Part shown: positions 52,464 through 63,777 of the stretch, in pieces
Layout: each line of letters opens with the position of its first letter
How positions within the stretch are numbered: the stretch's first letter is position 1
Source: Hyperoplus lanceolatus
Taxonomy: Eukaryota > Chordata > Actinopteri > Uranoscopiformes > Ammodytidae
Direction: 5' to 3'
Assembly: GCA_026929865.2 (NCBI GenBank)
Contig: CM049417.1
Span: 20,260,001-20,324,000 of the forward strand
Length of the DNA: 64,000 bases
Position numbers and translations under genes: made by a program
The notes under the pieces: generated by a model
The model's database searches: none
What the model was told of the DNA's origin: nothing
The model's input: only the letters and a program-made list of their open reading frames with translations

Positions 52464-52751
52464 ACCCTGCGTTCCAATCCCCATACTTCCCTACTATTTA
52501 GTATGCCAGAAAAAAGATTTAAGATGTCCCGATACATGCAAGTTAATTGTAGTATGCTGAAAGTACATAAATGCCCCACTAACTCCAATAGTATTTTCAG
52601 AGTATTAGTCTTTATTCTTGACATTTCTCAACATAATGATAAAGAAATCTTCCGTATTAGATCATTTTTTTCTCTCCTGTGGCCCCAAAACTCTTCTGCA
52701 CTTTAGTATGTAGTGTAGTAAAAAGAAGAGTATGTGATTTGGAACGCAGGG
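52464..52751. mobile_element. Miniature element with CTGCGTTCC ends, intact copy
   Basis: CCCTGCGTTCCAATCCCCAT and the inverse CCCTGCGTTCCAAATCACAT form exact terminal inverted repeats of about 15 bp. This is the best-preserved copy. The target duplication is unclear, so no superfamily is given. Confidence 0.85.
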
Positions 52752-52759
52752 ACTGTATT

Positions 52760-53243
52760 TACCTCCAGCGACAAGCTAATTAGTTTACCCACCGTAGCTG
52801 TTGCCTCTGTGAAGGAGCAAGTGAAGGCTCGCGTTGAACTCCTTAAAAACTCTTTTGAAAAGTCTCATTTCTCTAGTCCATTGTTCTTTTTATAAATTGC
52901 CGCTTGCTGGGAACCGATTTTGACACACCAAGGTACATTATTTGCACTATCTCATCAACAGCTCTAGACACATTTGTCACACGTTATGTGACTGTGAAGT
53001 ATTTACCTTTGGCTTTCACCTCTGTACGCTACCTCAAATCTTTTTTTATACTGAGTCCTGTTCCTACAAAACCCAGAAACATATGAATTATTTCCTAAAC
53101 TATGCTTACAGTGTTTTAGTTTTGATGATTTGCTGCTACTCGTTATCTAATAGAGAGTGAGGAGAGGGAAACAGTGTTGTGTGCTTTCTGTATCACATAA
53201 TACTCCATTATTTTTAATAGTTTTGACACAATACAAGCACATA

Positions 53244-53276
<33 letters not shown>

Positions 53277-55470
53277 CAATATAAAATTCTCAGTTTTAGT
53301 CTTTTGATGAGATTGTGTGTGTGTGTTGGCTGCTTTTGTCTGGACAACAGCAGCCAAAACACTCTTTGGAGGGCAGCCTGCTCTGGAGCAGAGCAAGAGT
53401 CTGATGCATAAATACAGATGGTAAAATGTTAAGAGGATGAATGAAGTCATAGTAACAAATATAAATGTCAGATAAACAGACTGATAAGAAATGAAAGAGT
53501 GATGGAATGGACTGTGGACTAATAAACACATTTCATTGGATCAACTCCCATGCAGAGGATGCCCACTTATCCAGGCCCAAGAAAGTGTTGTCATATGAAA
53601 GAGCTCTCCACCCACAAGGAGCCTAAAGTTGAGATTGTAGGATAGTAAAATGAGTTGGAATCAGCATCAGGCTAGACCACTTAATTGCACCCAAAGTCTG
53701 TATTTATCATGTTGTTTTGAACTATTTGCATGCTATCCACATGCTACAGCTGATGTAGGTATAGGTCAAATATTGATTTAAGAAGAAAAAGTGGTTGAGG
53801 AAACAGTAACTATGGCTGATGGGAAAGAGCCACAAAGGTGTGGAATATGTGGGTTTTCAAACCATTTGAAGCCAATATTCCTTCCCCAAAAATAAAAAGT
53901 ATTACTCTCACCAAGAAACAGTATTTAATGTAAGAAGGACACAATCAGTGCTATGCATTAGGAGCTTCTGTAGTCATTCAGTGAGCCCCTTTAGAGTCAA
54001 AGTCAAAGCCCTTTCTTTTTCTTGTGCTACAAACACAGGCTTTATAAATATTTAATCTGCTGTGTGATTATCATCGTGCCGTGGTAACACTTCCAGAAAA
54101 GGTGTCATTCCGTGATCGCTCTGACAAAAAGCTCATTTTCACTTTGTGCTTCCGCCCACCATCAGCATGCATGAGCTGCCATACCAGTGAAGCATGGTAT
54201 ATGGCCATCAGAGCAGGAGAGACATTGGCCAGGCCCCACACAGCTGGGGCCCTGCGCCGTATGCCCAGCCACATGGGCCATGGCACAACACATGTTACAG
54301 GGCGAAGGCAGGCAAAAGGGTGATAGTATCTGGAATATCAAATCAAGCTGTATATGTATTAACTTTTCCAATTTTTCTAATTAGTAGTTATTATTGTTTT
54401 TTTTGTGCAAAGTATTCCTTCAGCCTTTTGGTAGAAAGTATATGTATTTTGTTCCTTTACCTAGTCCCCCCAAAACATTTTATTTATATGATATTCATGG
54501 AAATAACCCTTTGTTTTCCCATAGATAGTATATAAAATTCCAGAATGTGGAATACTCCCTGCAACGGACAGAGAACTATTTTTTTTCTCCCAAGGACATG
54601 TGATCTATGCCCAAAAGCGCTTCCATTACAACACCATTGAGAATTAAATTCACTGAATTGGTGATACAAATGTGCTTGCACAGACTGCTATTAGCACGGA
54701 GATATAAAGGCTGTTTACCATTAATCCCCCCACATGATCACATTCAAAGAGAAATATGAGAGGACAACTGGGAAATAGATTGCCCTTTGATCTACGTTTG
54801 AAATATAAAAAACACAGATAAAGATAGCCACCAAGCACTACATGCTGCAGATGTACAAAGACTTGAATAGCCAGCAACATACGGGAACATGAAGCAACTT
54901 TGAGGTGAAATTGGACTATATTAGTAAATTATGCAAACTCATTTACAATACACAACGGGCTCTGCAGAGGCTGTAGCTCTTTGGATTGGACAGTTGTGGC
55001 AATTCATTGTATCCAATCCCCCCCCATGACCCAGTTTTCCAGAACCACCATTTTTAGTGTTATCACCTCTTCTGTCACTGTGTGGTTTGTTCGGAACAAC
55101 TAAACCTGGTCCACAAAGGACAACTTGTTGTGCAAGACGCAGACGCTTTGCAAACGGCACTAAGTGGGAAATTTGCATTTGGTAAAAATAGAAAGTTGCA
55201 TATTTGCTTCTGACCAGGCTATTGGTCCATGAAAACCAGTGGGACTGTCGGAATAATTGCGTAGCGAGAGCATTTGAGTGTGTGACAAGAAATCCATCCA
55301 TCACTTATTTTGAACACGTTCCCTGTTGAGTGTCACAGGTCAAGAAGCCAGTTAAGGCAAACATAAACCACCCAAGAACAATACCAACATGTAGATTGTG
55401 TGCTTGTGGCAGGCAGCTCACTGCTATTTCAAAATTATATAAACTGATCTTAGACTGATGTTAGATGACA
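52760..55470. other. adgrl3: Intron without recognised gene
   Basis: A short CA array lies at about 53249-53275. The stretch 54060-54330 is non-repetitive and GC-richer and could be conserved regulatory sequence. No exon recognised. Confidence 0.4.
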
Positions 55471-55726
55471 TACAGTGCCCTCCAATAGTATTGGAACAGT
55501 GAGGCCAATTCCTTTATTTTTGCTGTAGACTGAAAACATTTGGGTTTGACACCAAAATATGAATATGAGACAATAGATCATCATTTCAGCTTTCATTTCC
55601 AGGTATTTACATCTGGATCTGATACACAACTGAGAAGATAGCATTTTTTGTAAAGGAACACCACATTTTTAGGTGAGCAAAAGTATTGGAACAGATAGAC
55701 TTAAAGTAAATTAAAGTGAATAAAAC

Positions 55727-56163
55727 TTAATATTTTGTTGCAAATCCTTCGCTTGCAATAACTGCATCAAGCCTGTGACCCATTGACATCACACAACTTT
55801 TGCATTCTTCTTTTGTGATGCTTTTCCAGGCTTTCACCGCAGCCTCATTCAGTTGCTGTTTGTTTTGTGGGGTTACTCTCTTCAGTGTCCTCTTTAGCAG
55901 GTAAAATGCATGCTCTATAGGGTTTAAGTCTGGAGATTGACTTGGCCAGTCTACAACTTTCCATTGCATGCCCCTGATGAACTCCTTTGTTGTTGTTGCA
56001 GTTTTTTCAGATCATTATCTTGCTGCATGATGAAGGATCTTCCAATCAGTTTGGTTGCACCATTCTTTAAATTGGCAGACAGAATGTTTCTGTAGACTTC
56101 TAAGTTAATTTTGCTGTTGCTATCATGTGTTACTGTGTTGTGGTCAAGCTGAACCTTTACCAA
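55727..56163 (-). pseudogene. Tc1 transposase C-terminus in the left arm
   Basis: The minus strand reads SKINLEVYRNILSANLKNGA and IGRSFIMQQDND (second catalytic Asp), then, after a frame change near 55960, [19 protein letters not shown] (catalytic Glu) and AVKAWKSITKEECKS. It is a partial gene without the DNA-binding domains or the first catalytic Asp. Confidence 0.88.
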
Positions 56164-56203
56164 AGTGATGGAAAGGCTAAAGTTGGAAGAAAGAAAGGAT
56201 CTT

Positions 56204-56489
56204 GGTAAATGGACTTGTATAGCGCTATATCTCCGTTTATCACAGACTCAAAGCGCTTTACATTGTTTTTGTACACATTCACCCAGTCACACACACATTC
56301 ATACACCGATAGCAGCAGCTACCACGCAGGGTAGGCTTAGCACTAGGGTGCTAAGCTAACTAAGCTAACTATCGGGAGCAATTCGGGGTTCAGTGTCTTT
56401 CCCAGGGAGGTGGCGGGGAGACGGGGGATCGAACCTCCGACCCTGCACACCAGAGGCGAACTTCCTACCCACTTCGCCACTGCCGCCCC
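56204..56489 (-). mobile_element. tRNA-derived SINE, family 1, copy 3
   Basis: Minus-strand copy with the head GGGGCGGCAGTGGCGAAGTG and B box GGTTCGATCC. It lacks about 16 bp around the phrase that reads ACACTTCGACATG in copy 1. It splits the Tc1 transposase at the GS-HDPK position. Confidence 0.92.
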
Positions 56490-56721
56490 TTCTCATGATC
56501 CCAAACATACAAGCTAGTCTGTGAAACACGGTGGAGGCAATGTCATGGCTTGGGCTTGGATGGCTTCTTCTGGGACGGGCTCATTAATCTTCATTGATGA
56601 TGTAACGCATGATGGCAACAGCTAAATGAACTCTGAGGTCTACAGAAACATTGTGTCTGCCAATTTAAAGAAAGATGCAACCAAACTGATTGGAAGGTCC
56701 TTCATCATGCAAGATACTGAC

Positions 56722-57689
56722 CCCGTTGGAGATTCTTCAAAAGAAAGCAATACGAATTATTTACCAAGCCAATTACAGGGCACACACTAATAACTTTTTT
56801 ATTGAAGGTAGAATTCTCAAATTACGTGATGTGGTAAATTACCACACAGTACAAATTATTTACAAGGCTTCAAAAAAAAGCCTTCCAAACAGTTTACAAG
56901 TAATGTTTGAAGACAGAGAAGTTTTGCATGATTTAAGAAGAAAAGATAAATTCACTGAGAAAAATATACGGACCACACTTAAATCCTTTTCGATTTCTAT
57001 AAAGGGTATTAAGCTGTGGAATGGACTTGATGAAGTTGTCACAGGGAGTTGCAGTTTGCGCAATTTCAAAGCAAATTATGTTTCAAAAATTATTGAAAAT
57101 TACAGACTAATAACCTGAGCACAATGTCAATGTCACTTACATATCAATATTGTAAAGAATAATACAGGCCAGCTGTCAGACTTGTTTTTGAATACTTTTG
57201 CAGAAGTGTTTTGACTACCAGTTAAGAATTGGAACAGGCCAAATACAAGGCCACTTCACACTTTATACACTTGGCATTGTCACAGAGAAACTGAACTGTG
57301 CTGAACTGATCTTAAAAGCTGAAGCAATTACATTAAAATTGATTGTGTATTGGACTGCAGATTCTTAAAAAAAAAAAAAAAAAATGTATGTGTATGTATG
57401 TGTATATATGTGTATATATATATATGTGTATATATGTATGTATGTATATATATATATATAGCTATATATAAAAAAAAAATGTTTTTTGTTTTATTTTTAT
57501 TTTCTGTAACAGTAACTGTGTATCTGAATTCGAATTTGATGAAAATGGGGGCGGTACCTGATAAGCCTTTGGCTTCTTCCGTCTCCCTTCGGACAACACA
57601 AAGTATGATGTATGAATATTTTCAAGAGAAAATTGTGTATTGTGTGGAATTGTCCGAAAGAATAATAAATAAATAAATAAATAAATAAA
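56722..57689 (+). mobile_element. 5'-truncated L2-like LINE
   Basis: Up to the stop at 57116-57118 the + strand encodes the C-terminal end of a non-LTR reverse transcriptase, with LQKKAIRIIYQANYRAHTNN and ILKLRDVVNYHTVQIIYKAS, typical of the thumb region of L2/CR1-like elements. A roughly 570-bp 3' part follows with A and TATG runs, ending in an (AATA)n tail at about 57664-57689. The shared 3' end at 25646-25778 shows this family was active more than once. Confidence 0.88.
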
Positions 57690-57761
57690 ACACAACAATC
57701 AGGGGCAAGAAGTGGAAGGTTTTAGACTGGCCAAGTCAATCTCCAGACTTAAACCCTAGCG

Positions 57762-58744
57762 CACATGTGTCAAACTCAAGGCCCTGGCCCGCGACACGTT
57801 TTGATGTGGCCCGCAAATCAGTTCCTCCGATTTGAATCAATTCTAAAAAAGAAAAAAAAAAGATTTTTTTTTTTCCATTCTTCGTGGAGCCTGTGCCATA
57901 TCCGCACATCGCATACGCTCCCAACTGTTAGGAAATGTACGTGGCTTACAGCTAGGAATGTCTGCTGAAAGTTCCACAGCTCAGCATTTTAAGCCATGAA
58001 TTGATGAACTTGCATCTAAGAAGAGCTGTCAGTTTTCTGAGGGTTGTAAATAGGCCAATATGTGGCTAAAGAGCATGCTAATATTGATGATTGATTGTGT
58101 CAAGTGTCTAAGGATTAATGCCAAAATTATGGTTTCTAATTTTGCTTTAAATTACAATTTAGCCAACTAGCTAATGTTAGCTAGCTGCTGATAGCCCACC
58201 CCTTTCGTTTCCAATGGTGGCTTGGCATTTCATTACCAATGTAAAGTGTCATAGCTAACACTGGTGCTGCGTCATGATTCCTAAAAAAACAAAACATGTG
58301 ATATGTTTTGAATGTGCAGAAAGTTTGGAAAAATCCAGGAGAATAAATATTGTGGCTCAATCCAGAATGCCTGAGAGCCTTACTGCATTATAGTCCTTTA
58401 TAACTGTTTCACCAGGAACCTGAATGTTGTCTTTTTCTTTACAAAAATTAAGACATTTCCAACATAAATTGATGCCGAAAAGGCACAGATCGGTGGATAA
58501 AAAATCACCAAAATGCAGGAAATTAAGTGTGTGACATTCAAAAATGTTGGGGGGAGCACCCCCATATACCCCACCTATAATTTGTCCCCCGAAAATGTTG
58601 AAGCGAAAACTAGCCATTGTACTCGTTTATATACTTACATGTTTTATATGATCCTTTTTATTTTCAATTAAAAAGAAGGTATGTCAGTGTCAGTATGGCC
58701 CTATCGTAGAGTGGCCCTTTGTGAAAATGAGTTTGACACCCCTG
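57762..58744. mobile_element. hAT-like element, 8-bp duplication CCCTAGCG
   Basis: Ends CACATGTGTCAAACTCAAGG and the inverse of CAGGGGTGTCAAACTCATTT, flanked by perfect CCCTAGCG duplications (57754-57761, 58745-58752). It interrupts the LNPIEH segment of the host Tc1 transposase. The 983-bp interior has no transposase. Confidence 0.93.
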
Positions 58745-59284
58745 CCCTAGCGCATTCATTTTACCTACCAAAGAGGAGACTTAAGAGAGTTACCCCCTAA
58801 CACAAACAGCAACTGAAAGAGGCTGCGGTGAAAGCCTGGAAAAGCATCACAAAAGAAGAATGCAAAAGGTTGGTGATGTCAATGGGTCCCAGGCTTGATG
58901 CGGTTATTGCAAGCAAAGGATTTCCGACAAAATATTACGTTTTATTCACTTTAATTTATTTTAATTCTATCTGTTCCTATACTTTTGCTCACCTAAAAAT
59001 GTGCTGTTCCTTTACAAACAATGATATTTTCTCAATTGTGTATCAGATCCAGATGTAAATACCTGGAAATGAAAGCTGAAATATTGATCTATTGTCTCAT
59101 ATTCATCTTTTGTTGTCAAACCCAAATGTTTCCAGTCTACAGCAAAAATACAGGAATTGCCCTCACCGTTCCAATACTATTGGAGGGGACTGTATGTTGG
59201 TTGGTCTGAACTGACCACTAATTATGGACAGGATGGCTTTGAAACTATAGCCATCTAGTCATGGTCTTTAGATGATAAATCTCC

Positions 59285-60065
59285 CTGACAAGGCAAGGCA
59301 ATTTTATTTCTATAGCACAATTCAAACCCAAGGCCATTCAAAGAGCTTTACAGGGGCAAGATTAAAATACATAATACACATTACAAAAGCAAATCAATAT
59401 AAATAAAACATTTAAAAGCTAATGAGTAGAAATAGTAGCCTGGCATTCCCAGACCTGCCACTAGACGCTGGCAAATTAAATTTGCTGCGCGTGTTGGTCT
59501 GGACACGCTCCGTTGAAGCTTTATCAAGAAAGCCAGAGATCTGGCGGGTGGTTTCAATTGGTTCTATCTAATATGGGCGCACCAGAGCCCTTTATATGGT
59601 ACTCTGGGGGCGGACATAACCGGGTGACGACAGTGACGTGCATGCGACGTCGAAGCCGTGATAGTAAACATCAAAGATGGCTGCGGATATGTTGTGTGAG
59701 TTTGAGACTGCTTTGGCCTCGACCCTTAACGATTTGGAAGACGGCACTCAAATCTTTCATTAGCAAGTAAGTGGAATGTTCTATTTTGCCGACTGACAAC
59801 GGCAAACGTTTAATTTAACAGTTTAACAGCTGTTCGCTAAATGAACGGGGCTTACGTCGCCTTGTGCATCGCTCTGATTGGTTGTAGTGCTATCCAAGTG
59901 CGCGCAGTGGCATTTGAAATGCACGAGTAAGAGCCGCCCCTTGAGTTGGAAATTACTATTGATCGTGGCCAGACCCTCTATCGTTCAAGATATCAGGGTC
60001 TGGATTTCCAGGCTATAGAAATAGAACATTTAAATAAAATAAAAATTGCAGGTTAAAATGGAAAA
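59285..60065 (-). mobile_element. L2-like retroelement tail, split copy
   Basis: Reverse-complement relative of 21935-22117 (AAGGCAAGGCAATTTTATTT, AAAGAGCTTTACAGGGGCAA). It is cut by the element at 59436-60015. Confidence 0.8.
59436..60015. mobile_element. 9-bp-duplication element (TAGCCTGG ends), copy 3
   Basis: TAGCCTGGCATTCCCAGACC at the left and the near inverse TAGCCTGGAAATCCAGACCC at the right, with perfect TAGAAATAG duplications (59427-59435, 60016-60024). Its interior differs from copies 1 and 2, so it is a related family with the same ends. Confidence 0.92.
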
Positions 60066-60104
60066 AAAATCCTTTGCATGTCACCGCAGGTAGAATGTTT
60101 TTTA

Positions 60105-60273
60105 TTTTATTTAAGATATTTGTTGGCCATTTGTATGCTTTGTTGATAGTGCAGAGAGACAGAGGTGAACTGGGGCAGAGAGGGGAGTGGCATGCAGAGA
60201 ACGGGTCTGTTGCTGGGACCGGCCCGGGGGACGCCCTACCAACTGAGCTAAGGGCGCCCCCCCCCCCCCCCCC
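60105..60273 (-). mobile_element. tRNA-derived SINE, family 2, damaged copy
   Basis: Minus strand: the A box region TTAGCTCAGTTGGTAGGG is intact but the B box is deleted. A duplication AATGTTTTTTA flanks it. A poly-C/G run of about 18 bp has grown at its 5' end. Confidence 0.88.
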
Positions 60274-60795
60274 AATGTTTTTTAATTTTAGCTAAATGTC
60301 TCAATATTGGATAGATTGTACTGGGTGGAGATATTCCATCATCATGTCGATGTATTCCATGATGGAAGTGCAGATCCTCTGTTGTGTTGCCTTTGTTTTG
60401 TTGTCCCATCTGATTGAGATTGCTCTATGGCTGATGTGCTGATTGCCAATTTACTGAAATGATAGTGTTCGTAACAAGCTTGTGAAAGCCAAATAAGATT
60501 ACTGTGCTTGTAGTGAACTGGTCTAGCTACATATAGTATTGTTTCCCTAAACGTAGCTGGAGAAATGAGTCCAGACCTCACCTTGTACAGCAATAACCCC
60601 TGAGCGGTGTGCCAGTGAGCATGAGGTGCTAGCTGGAATGACTCCACAGGATCGCAAAGACGAAGGCAGCCACATGAGAAAATGTGTCTCACTTGTGTGA
60701 CACTTGCTGCTGCAGCACTAATATACCTTTCTCTGATAAAACCCCATGCTGCTTACCCTACGGTATACTGTATTTATGTAAGATGTGTTTAACGT

Positions 60796-60796
<1 letters not shown>

Positions 60797-60869
<73 letters not shown>

Positions 60870-60883
60870 CATCTATCCATCTA
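60797..60883. repeat. (CTAT)n microsatellite
   Basis: About 85 bp of CTAT tetranucleotides with two CCAT variants at the right end. Confidence 0.97.
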
Positions 60884-60889
60884 TGATGT

Positions 60890-61574
60890 ACTATTAATGT
60901 ACATTAAAGCACTTTCAGTAATTTACTATCATCCAAATGAACATATTCAGAACCAATTGTGGTTACAGACTGTTTACATAATAAAGCAGTCAGCCTCTAT
61001 CAGTCTGTTGATACTTCAGTTATCTGCTGGGTTTTCTCTACATCTCACATTTCGGATAGACAGCCTCAGATGCCTGAATGTGCCGCTGTAGGACCGATCC
61101 TTCTGTCGGATGGTGATTGGTGCATATAGTCCGCGGCAACAATTGGTGTCAGAGATCCATTGACTGTCTAGCGGTTCCTGTAATCTTGCCACATGTTGCC
61201 ATCTGGCCGGGGCATTTTGCCAGCCTCCCTCTGTTAGCCTGGAGGGAGCCCTGCAGACGTGGCAGGCCCCCCGACCTTCATGCCCATACAGCCGATGTTT
61301 TTGGACGCCCAATGCCCATCCTTCTTGGCTCTGTTTTTGAAGTGTCTGACGCATACTAAATTGATTAGGGGGCTGCCTAAGCGAGAAATGCAGGCTGGCA
61401 GAGTTTGGGTGGATATAATCTGACTGTGACTCTGTGTGCTCTTAAAGGGGGAAAAAAACTGTCTTCCTTTGGGTTCCATGATCGCTTATGCACTATAGGC
61501 TTCCACTAGCTGTCATTGTGTATAATTGATGGACTGTTACTAGCATAGATCCAAGTGGCATCCCGTGTTTGTCA
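60890..61574. other. adgrl3: Non-repetitive intron, possible regulatory DNA
   Basis: No gene recognised. The interval 61020-61480 is GC-richer and free of known repeats. I see no splice-flanked open frame matching the next latrophilin exon. Confidence 0.35.
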
Positions 61575-61576
61575 TA

Positions 61577-62612
61577 CAGTATCGGTCAAAGGTTTGGCCA
61601 CATCTCTTCATTCCATTGCTTTTTGATTTTCTTGTAGATTAATATTGAAGACATTAAAACGATCAGATATCACATGTTAAACATAGTAAGCAAATACATA
61701 TTAAACAAGATACACACTGTTTTATATTTTATATCATCAACATGTTACCTCAACGATAGCGTGTCATTCTCTCAACCAGCGTCATGAGTAAGTCACCTGG
61801 AATGCTTTTACTACAGTCAGCCGTTGTTGGCTGCTCTCTCATCCCCCCCCCCCTCTGCGGTCCAACTCAGAAATCTCAAACAGATTTCCACTGGTCTAAT
61901 GTCCATTCCTTATGTCTCCTGGCACAAAGCTATTATAATTTTTCTTCTTGCTGGTCTCAATAGGGAATTGGTTTCTTGGCAGCGGTTGAACCATGAAGGC
62001 CTGATTCACTCTCCTCCAAACAGTTGATGTTAAGGTCTTCTTGCTACTTGATGTCTGAAGCACTTATATGGGTTCATATCTTAGATTCCATTAAAGCTGG
62101 GGTGGGTTACTCTTTCACTGTAATCGTTGGCAAAAATGTCATATAAGCCATTCAGCTATATGTGGGTGAAGTGGTCTGAGAATATCTACTCATCACTTTG
62201 CTCTCCCCTGCCTCTGTGTGCCAGCCCCAAAAATTGCCACCGCTCATGTACACTTTGACCAATCAGAGCGAGGCTCCAATTCCCCATTCTTATTGGCTGT
62301 TGGGACTGTCCATTCACTTTGGCACGTTGTTGGTGTAGAGCGTGTCAGGGAGGGACCATAGGCTTTAATTGTAATTTTTTTTGTTACAATTTCATCCTAG
62401 CGTTTGATGGATTCTTGAAAAGTTCTTTGTTATTTTTCGCTTTCCAGCTAAGCTAAGTGTTCATTGAAAAGCATTCCTTGTTCCTACCTCATGAAACTGG
62501 TGGTCATGTAATAGTTGGTATGCCTTAGCTATTAATGTACAGTGTGGTAAAAACACAAATAGAGAAAAAGCATTGTTTGAGTAGTCAGTGTCCAAACATT
62601 TGATTGGTACTG
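61577..62612. mobile_element. Decayed Tc1 element (element D)
   Basis: The left end CAGTATCGGTCAAAGGTTTG and the inverse of CAGTACCAATCAAATGTTTG at the right are Tc1-type ends; TA is kept at the left and mutated at the right. Interior words such as AGATTAATATTGAAGACATT fit the same family. Only fragments of transposase remain, and a TTAA element sits inside at 62095-62364. Confidence 0.78.
62095..62364. mobile_element. TTAA miniature element (AGCTGGGGT family), copy 2
   Basis: TTAA-AGCTGGGGTGGGTTACT at the left; right end degraded to AGGCT-TTAA. The interior is the inverse of the copy at 51812 (TTATTGGCTGTTGGGACTG). Confidence 0.82.
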
Positions 62613-62646
62613 TGCGCCATTGAAGGACCTTAACCTTACCTTTCTT

Positions 62647-62839
62647 TTCTTTTTTTTTTTTTTTTTAATATATTTTTTTGGCATTTTATGCTTTATTCGA
62701 TAGTCTAGAGACAGAGTTGAAATGGGGCAGAGAGGGGAGTGACATGCAGAGAACGACCGCGGGCTGGAATCGAACCCGGGTCCGCTGCTGGCCGAGGCCC
62801 ATGGGGGGACGCCCTACCAACTGAGCTAAGGGCGCCCCA
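62647..62839 (-). mobile_element. tRNA-derived SINE, family 2, young copy
   Basis: Read on the minus strand it starts GGGGCGCCCTTAGCTCAGTT, with an A box (complement of 62812-62829), a B box GGTTCGATTCC (complement of 62766-62776), and a poly-A-rich 3' end. A perfect 16-bp duplication, TAACCTTACCTTTCTT, lies at 62631-62646 and 62840-62855. Both Pol III boxes look intact. Confidence 0.95.
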
Positions 62840-62855
62840 TAACCTTACCTTTCTT

Positions 62856-63775
62856 GATTGCAAAGCTTCAACGACCACTCAGCCACCTAGTATTTCAAAC
62901 TAAACGCTACTATTCCACCAGAAACTGCCCATCGCAAGCAGCAATAAGCCCTTTTTGAGGTTGACGCTTAGAAATGCAGGCTGCTTATTTGCAGTTTAGA
63001 ACACACTTATCGCCTGGCTAGTGCACCTCTTGGAGAGGGCAATTTTCTCCGAGGGTAAGTGCCTGTTCAGGATTATAGTCTAAATGATTTTTCTAACACA
63101 TAAACTCACACACACACACACACAACCACAAAATGACATGCACAAATGCACAGCCTTTTCGGCAAAACCTTTAATGCTGCAACACAATGGGGCTCTGTTA
63201 GTAAGGCAGCTTTGGGTTTTTTCTTAGCATGGAAACAGGGAGTGCTTTGTTGTTGCGTAAGAGCTTATTTGAATGTTTTCAGAACCATATGCCCTCATGT
63301 AGGAATCATTTGCAAAATATAATCAATTCTAACCTATTAGGGGCATGTGTTTGTATTACTGATCTTAATATACGCCCAACACTTATTTTTGTATATGGAA
63401 TTTGAAGGAACCCTTTGTCGGTTTGAGCAGGCGAGTTCATGTTTCATGCGGTTTAGAATGTGGCATGTTCATCAGCTCTTTGCGATACCCCATTACATAT
63501 ACATCAGGTGATATTGTCTGGCGTCCCTCCTTCCTGATGGGGCCATCCATCATGGTGGTTTCTTGGGCGGCTCTTACCTTGATCCAGAAATCATACACAG
63601 ATCACCTGTGATGCGAGAGGGGGTGGCAGGCAATCATTCAGTTAAGGCTAACAGCCTATCCATCTCTCCCGACACTTACAGAAATGGGGGGAAAACATAC
63701 TTATAATAGAAAATCGAAGACCCCTGTCTCATGTCTAACCTGTGGGTGAATGGGGGATTATTAGGGACAGATGCA
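62856..63775. other. adgrl3: Intron without recognised gene
   Basis: A short CA array lies at about 63105-63124. The stretch 63400-63660 is non-repetitive and has short open frames on both strands, but none matches a latrophilin exon. Confidence 0.35.
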
Positions 63776-63777
63776 TA

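Larger units (their letters stand above)
56152..58945 (+). pseudogene. Tc1 transposase remnant in the right arm, split by insertions
   Basis: Starting near 56152 the + strand encodes YQSDGKAKVGRKKGS. The reading is then interrupted by the SINE, resumes at 56490 ([20 protein letters not shown]-type segment), is interrupted by the LINE and again by the hAT, and ends with the AVKAWKSITKEECKRL block and TKYY near 58944. Multiple insertions and frame breaks leave no function. Confidence 0.85.
55473..59192. mobile_element. Palindromic Tc1 (element C) with three nested insertions
   Basis: Outer ends CAGTGCCCTCCAATAGTATT and the inverse of CAGTCCCCTCCAATAGTATT, with TA on both sides (55471-55472, 59193-59194). 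The left arm (55473 to about 56160) is an inverted copy of the right half, including C-terminal transposase coding. Inside lie a SINE (56204-56489), a LINE fragment (about 56722-57689) and a hAT (57762-58744). Removing those leaves about 1.5 kb, a normal Tc1 length. Confidence 0.93.

Noticed and set aside
54071-54323. Overlapping short frames on both strands as a small gene
   Set aside because: No domain, start context or splice logic; the region is better described as non-repetitive intron.
56690-57118. A 142-codon frame as a possible host gene
   Set aside because: Its text is the C-terminal end of a non-LTR reverse transcriptase and it has an (AATA)n retroelement tail.
62812-62839. A tRNA gene-like start with A and B boxes
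   Set aside because: No acceptor-stem pairing or complete cloverleaf follows; an A-rich tail, a 16-bp duplication and a second copy show a SINE.
63402-63611. A possible adgrl3 exon downstream of the olfactomedin exon
   Set aside because: The translation does not resemble the linker, hormone-receptor or GAIN segments, and flanking splice sites are poor.
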